This document shows positions 1 through 6,175 of a DNA stretch of 6,175 nucleotides, one piece after another. The stretch is taken from the NCBI GenBank assembly GCA_016841125.1, contig JAENZU010000227.1:1-6175 (forward strand). The letters run 5' to 3'. The notes beneath the pieces are model-generated. The model did not search any database, was not told the DNA's origin, and worked only from the letters and a program-made list of their open reading frames with translations. Every line of letters starts with the position of its first letter. Position 1 is the first letter of the stretch. The DNA comes from Melioribacter sp. GTDB taxonomy: Bacteria; Bacteroidota; Ignavibacteria; Ignavibacteriales; Melioribacteraceae. The position numbers were made by a program, and so were the translations under genes.

Positions 1-2
1 AT

Positions 3-101
3 TCACCAAGATTCGGAATTAAATACACAAATCAAAAGTTAATTATCTACCAGAACTCAAATCTTCCATCAAAAATCAAATATAGAATTATCTTTTCATA
101 A
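3..101 (+). CDS. Possible C-terminal tail of an upstream gene (5' partial)
   Basis: One forward frame is open from the window edge for 32 codons and ends at TAA 99-101. The other two forward frames stop within the first 42 bases. The predicted tail ends in KIKYRIIFS and contains FGIKY and KLIIY, an alternation of polar and hydrophobic residues that would suit the last beta-strands of an outer-membrane or other beta-rich protein. That is only a pattern reading. An open run of this length can occur by chance, and no family can be named from so little sequence. If real, the gene is co-directional with the polysaccharide genes that follow 288 bases later. Confidence 0.27.
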   Translation, partial: SPRFGIKYTNQKLIIYQNSNLPSKIKYRIIFS

Positions 102-389
102 ATTGCCCAATTCGTTCAAATTTCAACTTTTCATGTTGAGAATTTTTAATAAGAAAAATTATTTCCAATTTCGATAATAATCAGAATATAAAGGAAATAA
201 CTTCGAAAGATACTGCTCTCATGATAATTCCGAATGTCTTATTTTGAGATTCTGTTGTTTAATGAACTAGCAAATTAACATTCTTGTTCTGCAAAAGATC
301 AAAAATCCTCTTATATCCACAGAATCAAATCTGGCATATAATATGATAATACTCTTGGTATTAAATAAGTTATTAACAATTTAAAAAAA
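102..389. other. A+T-rich non-coding stretch before the polysaccharide genes
   Basis: No reading frame of credible length is visible on either strand; forward frames starting at ATG 133 and ATG 221 end after 14 and 8 codons. The region is very A+T rich. It contains an A/T-only inverted repeat (141-147 with 154-160, 6-base loop) and a TATAAT-like hexamer at 337-342. I see no tRNA fold, no G+C-rich terminator hairpin and no riboswitch-like conserved block. It most likely serves as the 5' regulatory region and leader of the gene starting at 390, and possibly as the 3' end of an upstream gene. Confidence 0.5.
337..342 (+). promoter_or_regulatory. Possible -10 element upstream of the GT4 gene
   Basis: A perfect TATAAT hexamer lies 47 bases before the ATG at 390. 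No good TTGACA-like -35 box is found at 16-18 bases upstream, and such hexamers arise easily in DNA this rich in A and T. A TACTCTTG at 350-357 is one mismatch from the Bacteroidota -7 consensus TAnnTTTG and is an alternative. Which of the two is used, if either, cannot be decided from sequence alone. Confidence 0.22.
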
Positions 390-1613
390 ATGAAAAAACC
401 AAATATTCTCTTTTTAACCCATTATTTTCCGCCGGAATCAAACGCACCTGCCAACCGGACGTTTGAGCATTGCAGAAATTGGGTAAAAGAAGCCGAAGTA
501 ACTGTAATTACGAATTTCCCCAACCACCCGGACGGTAAGATATTCCCCGGTTACAAGAATAAATTAATTCAGCGTGAAACGGTTGAAGGGATTAATGTTG
601 TCAGATTGTGGACATTTATCACACCTAATGAAGGGTTTTTACTGCGAACTCTAAATTACCTTGTTTATATGATCGCAGCATTTATCTATGGTGTTTTTAC
701 AAAAGCAAAGTTTGACGTTGTAATTGCAACTACTCCTCAATTTTTCTGCGGATTAGCAGGCAAATACATTTCAATAATTCGTAGAAAGAAGTTTATTTTG
801 GAACTTAGGGATCTTTGGCCGGAATCCATTATTGCGGTTGGTGCATTAAAAAATAAAACTGTAATCCGAATTTTAGAGAAAATGGAATTAAATCTTTATC
901 ACACCGCAAATAAAATTATTTCTGTTACAAATTCATTTAAGAATAATTTAATTTCTAGGGGAATTGATCCTTCTAAAATTGAAGTGCTTTTCAACGGGGT
1001 TACAATTGATTTATTTAAAAACGGGAAACAAATTACAGATCAAAAATTAAGTGAATTTATATCTACTGGGTTTATAGTCGGGTACATCGGAACAATTGGA
1101 ATGGCTCATTCACTTATAACTCTTATTGATGCAGCCGAAAAAGTAAAACATAGTGATATTAAATTTGTAATTGTGGGTTCAGGAGCTGAAAGAGGTAAAC
1201 TGGAGAAAGAAATTGCCGATAGGAATTTAACAAATATTATAATTACCCAACTGCAGCCGAAATCGGAAATTCCTTCAATAATTCACAAATTGGACCTTTT
1301 CTGCGTACACCTTAAAAAGAATGACCTGTTTAAGACTGTAATCCCTTCCAAAATATTTGAAGGGATGATAATGAAAAAACCTATTCTAATGGGTGTTGAA
1401 GGGGAAGCAAGGGATATTATTGAAGATGCACAATGCGGTTTATCTTTCGAACCTGAAAATTCTGACGATCTGGTTGAAAAGATTTTTATGCTTCGCGATA
1501 CAATCAATTTAAAAGATGAACTTGGTGAAAACGGATATAAATACGTCGTCAATAATTTTGACAGAAAAAAAATAGCTTCTGAATATTTTGAAATCTTAGA
1601 AGGTGTTGTATAA
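390..1613 (+). CDS. Glycosyltransferase family 4, WbuB-like
   Basis: This is a predicted cytoplasmic or membrane-associated GT-B glycosyltransferase that would transfer a sugar from a nucleotide donor to a lipid-linked glycan. The N-terminal acceptor domain opens with ILFLTHYFPPESNAPANRT (residues 6-24), the typical opening of WbuB-type GT4 proteins, and has LRDLWPES at 139-146. A hydrophobic stretch at about 88-104 may touch the membrane. The C-terminal donor domain shows GYIGTIGMAHS (231-241), FVIVGSGAER (259-268) and PSKIFEGMIMKKPIL (319-333), in which E324 lies where GT4 enzymes place a donor-binding glutamate. At 407 residues the protein is full length for the family. The start is well fixed: an in-frame TAA lies at 366-368 and no other start codon falls between. 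There is no Shine-Dalgarno, only an A-rich leader. The stop shares one base with the next start, so the pair is probably translationally coupled. The family and general role are secure; the exact sugar and linkage cannot be read. WbuB of E. coli adds FucNAc to a WecA product, but that specificity should not be assumed here. Confidence 0.92.
   Translation: MKKPNILFLTHYFPPESNAPANRTFEHCRNWVKEAEVTVITNFPNHPDGKIFPGYKNKLIQRETVEGINVVRLWTFITPNEGFLLRTLNYLVYMIAAFIYGVFTKAKFDVVIATTPQFFCGLAGKYISIIRRKKFILELRDLWPESIIAVGALKNKTVIRILEKMELNLYHTANKIISVTNSFKNNLISRGIDPSKIEVLFNGVTIDLFKNGKQITDQKLSEFISTGFIVGYIGTIGMAHSLITLIDAAEKVKHSDIKFVIVGSGAERGKLEKEIADRNLTNIIITQLQPKSEIPSIIHKLDLFCVHLKKNDLFKTVIPSKIFEGMIMKKPILMGVEGEARDIIEDAQCGLSFEPENSDDLVEKIFMLRDTINLKDELGENGYKYVVNNFDRKKIASEYFEILEGVV
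1598..1603 (+). promoter_or_regulatory. Shine-Dalgarno-like site for the WecA-like gene
   Basis: AGAAGG lies inside the end of the GT4 gene, 9 bases before the ATG at 1613. It is the best ribosome-binding match in the window and supports re-initiation at the TAATG overlap, where stop 1611-1613 and start 1613-1615 share an A. Confidence 0.5.
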
Positions 1614-3277
1614 TGACTTATACTTTTATTTTCTTCTCCAGCTTGGTACTTACAATTTTCTCAACGCCTTTCCTTATAAATTTTCTGAATAAATCTGATA
1701 TAGTTGATAAGCCCGGGGAACGAAGAGTTAATAAACAAACTGTTCCAAGAATGGGCGGAGTAATTATATTCTCTACCGTACTTTTATTCCTGTTTAGTTT
1801 TTATCCCAACCTTAACTCTATCAGATTTATTATTATCGGCGGAATTATAATTGCAATTTGCGGCACATTCGATGATATACTTGGAATGAAGTGGTACATT
1901 AAATTCATTTTTGAAATTGTTGTAGCAATTCTAATTATGGCTTACATTTATCCCATTTCTCAAAGCATTTACTTTTTCGGGATCACACTTCCGTATCCTT
2001 TGGATCTACTTATTTTAGGGTTTTTTATGCTGGGGGTAATTAACTCGATAAACTTGTTAGATGGTTTGGACGGCTTAGCCAGCGGTTTTGCGCTGCTTAC
2101 CTTTTTAATGTTTTTCGTATTTGCATTAATTCTTCAAAATGAACTTTTAATAATCTTAACTACTAGTTTAGCGGGAAGTTTAATCGGCTTCTTAAAGTAC
2201 AATGCGTATCCGGCAAAGATATTTTTAGGAGACACAGGATCACTAGTACTTGGGTTTTTTATTTTGGTTGTTGCTTTATTAACTTCTTTGGGTCTGTATC
2301 AGCCTGTTTTGGATTTGACGCTTCCCACTATTGTTCTTGGTGTACCGATTATCGATACGATTAAAGTGATGGTATCTAGAATTCTTAAAAAACAAAATCC
2401 TTTTCATCCGGATAAAACTCATATTCATCACGTCATTTTTGATAATAAAATACACCATAAGTTTACCGTATTTATTGTTCAGGGTGCTACTATTGTTTTC
2501 TTAGCCTTAGCCCTTATTTATTACAAAGGATATCAAGAAATTGCAGTTGCATTATTTTTTATTTTCGGAATAATTCTGGTTTTTGTTGAGAGTATTTTTG
2601 AAAAAATAGGATTTATGTCGGAATCATTTTCTAAATTTTATTCGCAAAAAATTCAGAACCTGCCCAATAGCATTCTTTTTACCTATAAAAAAATATTAGT
2701 TCCGGTTGCATTTACGATAACTGGAATAATGCTGGTACTGCTTGCGCCGATACACTCTAATTTAGAAAAACAAGAACTTCTATTCCTTTTAATTATGGGG
2801 ATTTTTGTTTTTTCTCTAGCGTTTATTCATTATATAAGAACCAGAGAAATTGCCGGTATTTATGTCCTTCTCAACACGATTGTATATCTAGTGTTCAGCA
2901 GTCTTTCAGATACTATTTATAATTCAATAACTTCCGTAAATATTTTATTGCCGGGAGTAATTGATTTTATTTTCGGATTAATTTTTATAACCGTAATTTT
3001 TTATATGGTGTTGAGGGAAAGAATTTTTCAAAATAGCGATCCGCTCTTGACCGGTGTAGATTTAACGATGATACTCTTTGTTACTGTACTTTTCATAGTA
3101 AATAATATACTCGATTTTGATAAATTGGCATTTCTAAATTTAGCCCTTTTCCATTCACTTATTATTTATCTTTTATTTAAAATTATATCAAGATTTAATT
3201 ACACTATTTCTAAATATATTTTCACTTTTTCTTTTGCATTACCGAGTATTTCTATTTTGTATCTACTTTTGAAATAA
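1613..3277 (+). CDS. WecA/MraY-family polyprenyl-phosphate sugar-1-phosphate transferase with extended C-terminus
   Basis: This is an integral membrane enzyme predicted to transfer a HexNAc-1-phosphate from its UDP donor to undecaprenyl phosphate, the committed first step of a lipid-linked glycan. The superfamily motifs appear in order: DKPGERRVNKQTVPRMGG (residues 32-49), FDD (86-88), NSINLLDGLDGLASG (144-158), AKIFLGDTGS (201-210), a conserved Asp in PIIDT (245-249), and HPDKTHIHH (265-273). The Asp pair and the His-rich cytoplasmic loop are intact, so it should be active. The HPDxxHIHH form favours the WecA/TagO/WbpL branch over peptidoglycan MraY. The family is usually about 330-370 residues, whereas this protein has 554. 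After a linker at about 324-360 it gains roughly seven more hydrophobic segments (about 361-380, 386-407, 411-432, 444-467, 484-503, 505-523, 533-553). The start overlaps the GT4 stop by one base, with AGAAGG upstream. The most likely substrate is UDP-GlcNAc or a related UDP-HexNAc, but this is inferred. The gene symbol is left blank because wecA, tagO and wbpL cannot be told apart here. Confidence 0.93.
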   Translation: MTYTFIFFSSLVLTIFSTPFLINFLNKSDIVDKPGERRVNKQTVPRMGGVIIFSTVLLFLFSFYPNLNSIRFIIIGGIIIAICGTFDDILGMKWYIKFIFEIVVAILIMAYIYPISQSIYFFGITLPYPLDLLILGFFMLGVINSINLLDGLDGLASGFALLTFLMFFVFALILQNELLIILTTSLAGSLIGFLKYNAYPAKIFLGDTGSLVLGFFILVVALLTSLGLYQPVLDLTLPTIVLGVPIIDTIKVMVSRILKKQNPFHPDKTHIHHVIFDNKIHHKFTVFIVQGATIVFLALALIYYKGYQEIAVALFFIFGIILVFVESIFEKIGFMSESFSKFYSQKIQNLPNSILFTYKKILVPVAFTITGIMLVLLAPIHSNLEKQELLFLLIMGIFVFSLAFIHYIRTREIAGIYVLLNTIVYLVFSSLSDTIYNSITSVNILLPGVIDFIFGLIFITVIFYMVLRERIFQNSDPLLTGVDLTMILFVTVLFIVNNILDFDKLAFLNLALFHSLIIYLLFKIISRFNYTISKYIFTFSFALPSISILYLLLK

Positions 3278-3370
3278 AATATTTGCATCGATTCAATCTA
3301 GGTATATATTTTTAACGGGTTAATTATTAGATTTAGACATTGATTTTGGCACAAGGATTCAATCAAGTTC
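3278..3370. other. Short intergenic gap without a visible terminator
   Basis: These 93 A+T-rich bases separate the WecA-like gene from the lipoprotein gene. No G+C-rich hairpin followed by a T run is seen, so read-through from the upstream pair is possible. No convincing promoter is seen either; TGATTTTG at 3341-3348 is one mismatch from TAnnTTTG but stands alone. Confidence 0.4.
3353..3357 (+). promoter_or_regulatory. Weak ribosome-binding site for the lipoprotein gene
   Basis: AAGGA lies 13 bases before the ATG at 3371, longer than the usual 5-9 base spacing. It is the only purine-rich candidate. The start does not depend on it, because an in-frame TGA at 3341-3343 leaves ATG 3371 as the only ATG, and the next in-frame Met is residue 137, past the signal peptide. 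Confidence 0.33.
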
Positions 3371-5089
3371 ATGGCAAATTTATTTTCTACCTTTAAATTA
3401 AACACATTTATTTTATTATTTATATTATTTTTTGTTGGACTGAATTGCTCCAATAATGATAAATCTCAATCTAATAATGATAATGCTGATAAATTTTATT
3501 TTGTTGATCCCTACCATTATCAAAGATTAGACGGTGTAAATTTGCCGGGCTACTTTAATGAGCTTGAAGGGTTTAATCTAAAATTAACAATAAATGAATA
3601 TGATTCCTTTTCATTTCTGATTTCCTCAGGGCAGGGTCTAAAGGATGTTAATATTTCATTCGGTGATTTCAAAGATCATAGTGGCAATGAACTTAATGTT
3701 ATTCTCGACCCAAGTATAGTTAAGGTTTGGTATCAGGCCGGTTACCATATAAGAGACATCCGTTATACCGAAAGAAAGATGTTAACTCAAGAGTTATTGT
3801 TAAAGGATGACAGTTTAATAATAGTTGATAGAAATAACCGCACAAATTATTTAAAAGTAACAAACTCAAAAAATCAAACCGAATTTATTGATATCAGTAA
3901 CCCGAAGGCAGAATTTCCGGCAAATGTAGAAGTAAAAGATGCTGAAAAACTATTGCCATTCGATGTTGAATCAAGATCATATAAACAAATTTGGACAGTG
4001 GTTAAAATACCTGGTGATGCTGCACCCGGGATTTATAAGGGAAATATTACTGTTTTGTCCGGGAATAATGAAATTGCTGAATTCCCAATTCAAATTGAAG
4101 TATTGAATTTCAAATTAGAAGAACCGCAATTAAAATATTGCCTTTATTACCATGGATTGCTTAGGGAAAATGTAACTGAAATTAATAGTTTCCAAAAAAC
4201 TCCCGCACAATTGAAACTAGAATTATTGGATATGGTTGAACATGGAGTTTTGTACCCGACAAATTATGAAGAACTAAGCAATATCGAAAGGAATCTTAAA
4301 TATCGTAATTCGCTCGGTTTACCAAATGATAGGCTATATTTTATTGATTTAGATTTATTCGGAATTAATCTCGAAAGCGATAAAGAAATTGCATCGGTAG
4401 TAAAGCAAGTTGAGAATCTTAAGATAGCTGCAAAAAGAGCTGATTATGGTCAAGTTTATGTATATGGAATTGATGAAGCTCAAAAAGAAAACCTTACAAA
4501 ACAGCGTAAAGCTTGGCAGGCGGTTAGGAATACCGGCGCAAAGATATTTGTTGCTACTACAGCAAGCGCATTCGATTACGTTGGAGATATTTTGGATTTA
4601 GCAATTATTCACGGAGAATTTTCTACTGCCACCGCAGATTCTTTTCATTCAAAAGGGAATGAAATTTTTTCTTACGCGAATCCTCAGGTTGGTATTGAAG
4701 ACCCCGAAGTTTATAGAAGAAATTATGGAATTGCATTGTGGCTTTCTGGTTACGATGGTATGATGACTTACGCATATCAGAAGAATTTCGGCCATATTTG
4801 GAACGATTTTGACGGGGAATTAAGATTTCGTGATGAAGTATTTGCTTATCCCACTTCCAGTGGTTTAATCGGCACAATCCAGTGGGAAGGTTTCAGAAAG
4901 GGAGTAAATGATGCCAAGTATATTTCGACGCTTTTGAAAAGAATTTCGGTTTTGAATGAAAAGGGAATAAATGCTGACAAATTTGAAAACTTCCTTGAGA
5001 ATTTGAAATCGAATGAAAATTTAAATGATTTTAGAAATAATATTATTGACCTCATCAATGAGACTTATTTATTGGAAACGAAGCGATAA
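3371..5089 (+). CDS. Predicted lipoprotein with DUF4091 / GH123-like domain
   Basis: This is a predicted exported, lipid-anchored protein resembling glycoside hydrolases of family 123 and the associated DUF4091 domain. Residues 10-24 form a hydrophobic signal segment ending at Cys26, followed by a Ser/Asn/Asp-rich linker (27-40). The lipobox VGLNC is not canonical because Asn stands at -1. Residues about 60-245 look beta-rich; VVKIPGDAAPGIYKGNITV (210-228) is typical of the beta-sandwich domain before such catalytic domains. The central region (about 255-480) fits a TIM-barrel. VYVYGIDEA (362-370) places an Asp-Glu pair at 368-369, matching the adjacent Asp and Glu that GH123 beta-N-acetylgalactosaminidases use for substrate-assisted catalysis. 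LWLSGYDGMMTYAY (456-469), DGEL (481-484), then YPTSSGLIGTIQWEGFRKG (493-511) and DAKY follow the DUF4091 C-terminal pattern of a Tyr-Pro stretch, an aromatic/acidic/Arg helix and a terminal D-x-x-Y. At 572 residues it appears complete. Its place among glycosyltransferase genes suggests it acts on the locus's own glycan or on a related one. Hydrolase activity and substrate are inferred; it could also be a non-catalytic binding protein. Confidence 0.8.
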   Translation: MANLFSTFKLNTFILLFILFFVGLNCSNNDKSQSNNDNADKFYFVDPYHYQRLDGVNLPGYFNELEGFNLKLTINEYDSFSFLISSGQGLKDVNISFGDFKDHSGNELNVILDPSIVKVWYQAGYHIRDIRYTERKMLTQELLLKDDSLIIVDRNNRTNYLKVTNSKNQTEFIDISNPKAEFPANVEVKDAEKLLPFDVESRSYKQIWTVVKIPGDAAPGIYKGNITVLSGNNEIAEFPIQIEVLNFKLEEPQLKYCLYYHGLLRENVTEINSFQKTPAQLKLELLDMVEHGVLYPTNYEELSNIERNLKYRNSLGLPNDRLYFIDLDLFGINLESDKEIASVVKQVENLKIAAKRADYGQVYVYGIDEAQKENLTKQRKAWQAVRNTGAKIFVATTASAFDYVGDILDLAIIHGEFSTATADSFHSKGNEIFSYANPQVGIEDPEVYRRNYGIALWLSGYDGMMTYAYQKNFGHIWNDFDGELRFRDEVFAYPTSSGLIGTIQWEGFRKGVNDAKYISTLLKRISVLNEKGINADKFENFLENLKSNENLNDFRNNIIDLINETYLLETKR

Positions 5090-5312
5090 ATTGCGATTTT
5101 TAAGCAAAACATTAAAATTTAGATCGACAATGAATTTCAAATAATTTCGAAAAGCAGTTATTTTAAGATATAGTATAATATTAAAAAAGTGATGTTAGAT
5201 TATAGTTTTTATATTTGTAGTAGTTTCAGAACATAATATTTTTTGGGTAAATAGTAAATTACAAACGCATTGTAAAAATTTTATCGACTTTAGAATTTAC
5301 GACGAGAATTAG
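5090..5312. other. A+T-rich intergenic region of 223 bases
   Basis: No gene of credible length is visible on either strand. The region is one of the most A+T-rich in the window. It contains a TATAAT at 5174-5179 and a TATATTTG at 5210-5217. An A/T-only near-inverted repeat follows the lipoprotein stop (about 5095-5120) but lacks the G+C stem and T run of an intrinsic terminator. The gap is much longer than those upstream, so the GT2 gene may have its own promoter. Confidence 0.45.
5210..5217 (+). promoter_or_regulatory. Possible Bacteroidota-type -7 element before the GT2 gene
   Basis: TATATTTG matches the Bacteroidota -7 consensus TAnnTTTG exactly and lies 95 bases before the ATG at 5313. 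A clear TTG-containing -33 element is not found about 20 bases upstream. TATAAT at 5174-5179 is a competing candidate. The call is weak because the surrounding composition makes chance matches likely. Confidence 0.2.
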
Positions 5313-6175
5313 ATGAATGAAAATAATCCTGTAATTAGTATTGGAATGCCAATATATAATGGTGCTGAATTTGTTGAGAGAACATTAACAAGCTTGGTAA
5401 ATCAAACCTTCAAGGATTTTGAACTTATTATTTCCGATAATGCCTCAACAGATGAAACTGAAGCTATCTGTAAAAAATATGCTTCGAATGATAAACGGAT
5501 TAAATATTTTAGAAACGAAAAAAATTTAGGAGCCGCTAAAAACTACAATATTGTTTTTGAACTTTCAAAAGGGAAATACTTTAAGTGGGCTTCTCACGAT
5601 GATTATTACTCCGAAGATTATCTTGAAAAATGCTTAAATATATTGGAATCTAACCCATCAGTAATTTTAGCTTATACAAGCAGAATTGTTGTGGATGAAA
5701 ACGATAAAGAGTTAGAAACTGTTCAGAACGAGCTAAATCTTAATGAACCGGAGGTTGTTGCAAGATATTCGAAATTCTTAAAAATTTTCCGTTACCATAC
5801 TATTTATTGCGATCCGGTTTTTGGATTAATAAGAAGAGATGTACTGTCTGAGACTCGCTTAATAGGTAACTATCCTACGTCAGACATGAATTTACTGGGC
5901 GAATTAGCATTACGCGGTTCCTTTCACGAAATAAATGAATTTTTATTTTTCAGAAGACGGCATGAGAAAATGTCAACTAAAGCCAATCCAGGCATGAGAG
6001 AAAGAGCAGTTTGGTTCGATCCGGCGAATAAAAGTAAAGTTTTAATGACACGTTGGCGCTGGTTGGGTGAATTTCTTGCGTCCATCAAAAGTGTAAATAT
6101 GAATAAATCGGAAAAAATTGCTTGTTATTTAGAAACCTTTAAATGGGTTGGGTTTAGATGGAAAGGTTTTTCTGC
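5313..6175 (+). CDS. Glycosyltransferase family 2 (3' partial)
   Basis: This is a predicted cytoplasmic GT-A glycosyltransferase that would add a sugar from a nucleotide donor to a growing lipid-linked glycan. The frame is open for 287 codons and has no stop before the window ends. The N-terminal nucleotide-binding half is classic GT2: VISIGMPIYNGAEFVERTL (residues 7-25), LVNQTFKDFELIISDNASTD (28-47) with D42, RNEKNLGAAKNYN (67-79), and WASHDDYYSEDYLEKC (92-107), where D96-D97 stand at the DxD-type metal site. DPVFGLIRRDVL (about 167-178) and the later SDMNLLGELALRG correspond to the acceptor-side part, followed by FRRRHEKMST and AVWFDP, seen in many polysaccharide-locus GT2 proteins. ATG 5313 is the first possible start because an in-frame TAG directly precedes it at 5310-5312; the next in-frame Met is residue 12. 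No strong Shine-Dalgarno is present. Most members are about 290-350 residues, so little is likely missing. Donor and linkage cannot be told. Confidence 0.9.
   Translation, partial: MNENNPVISIGMPIYNGAEFVERTLTSLVNQTFKDFELIISDNASTDETEAICKKYASNDKRIKYFRNEKNLGAAKNYNIVFELSKGKYFKWASHDDYYSEDYLEKCLNILESNPSVILAYTSRIVVDENDKELETVQNELNLNEPEVVARYSKFLKIFRYHTIYCDPVFGLIRRDVLSETRLIGNYPTSDMNLLGELALRGSFHEINEFLFFRRRHEKMSTKANPGMRERAVWFDPANKSKVLMTRWRWLGEFLASIKSVNMNKSEKIACYLETFKWVGFRWKGFS

Noticed and set aside
141..160. A/T-only inverted repeat, AATTTTT and AAAAATT around a 6-base loop, considered as a terminator
   Set aside because: The stem is seven A/T pairs with no G+C and no T run after it, so it would be weak, and such repeats are expected by chance in DNA this A+T rich.
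1283..1552. Reverse-strand open frame of 89 codons inside the GT4 gene
   Set aside because: It lies wholly inside a well-supported gene, its composition is Ser/Ile/Phe-rich as expected for an antisense reading of A+T-rich coding DNA, and it has no recognisable motif.
1613..3277. Assignment of the membrane transferase as peptidoglycan MraY
   Set aside because: The HPDKTHIHH loop and the neighbouring GT4 gene fit the WecA/TagO/WbpL branch, and no cell-wall division genes surround it.
4623..5058. Two overlapping reverse-strand open frames of 84 and 70 codons inside the lipoprotein gene
   Set aside because: Both oppose a gene with clear family motifs, overlap one another, and show no domain, signal or ribosome-binding site.
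5095..5120. Near-palindrome after the lipoprotein stop, considered as an intrinsic terminator
   Set aside because: Only about six A/T pairs match cleanly, with a bulged extension and no downstream T run.
1..6175. Search for a CRISPR array, insertion sequence, defence system, tRNA or riboswitch
   Set aside because: No regularly spaced repeats, transposase-like frames, terminal inverted repeats or tRNA-like folds were seen; the genes are explained as a surface-glycan locus.

Overview
This window is an ordinary-looking stretch of a cell-surface polysaccharide (exopolysaccharide, O-antigen or capsule) biosynthesis locus. All four supported genes are on the + strand. The DNA is strongly A+T rich throughout (about one-third G+C or less by eye, lower still between genes). 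Shine-Dalgarno signals are weak or absent before three of the four genes. A DUF4091-type lipoprotein sits beside WbuB-like and WecA-like proteins. Together this suggests the Bacteroidota/Chlorobiota group, possibly Ignavibacteria; that placement is inference, since no marker gene is present.

Layout: positions 1-101 may hold the last 32 codons of an upstream gene (weak). Positions 102-389 carry no gene I can support, only a possible promoter. Positions 390-1613 encode a GT4 (GT-B fold) glycosyltransferase of the WbuB type. Its stop codon overlaps the start of 1613-3277, a polyprenyl-phosphate sugar-1-phosphate transferase of the WecA/MraY superfamily that carries an extra membrane region of about 200 residues at its C-terminus. 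After a 93-base gap, 3371-5089 encodes a predicted lipoprotein with a C-terminal DUF4091 domain and an adjacent Asp-Glu pair like that of glycoside hydrolase family 123. After a 223-base A+T-rich gap, a GT2 (GT-A fold) glycosyltransferase begins at 5313 and runs off the end of the window.

How they may work together (inference): the WecA-like enzyme would load the first sugar phosphate onto the lipid carrier, the coupled GT4 enzyme would add the next sugar at the cytoplasmic membrane face, and the GT2 enzyme would add a later sugar. The lipoprotein would act outside the cytoplasmic membrane and could trim or remodel the finished glycan. I see no mobile element, CRISPR array, tRNA or rRNA. The least ordinary points are the C-terminal extension of the WecA-like protein and the GH123-like lipoprotein placed between glycosyltransferase genes.
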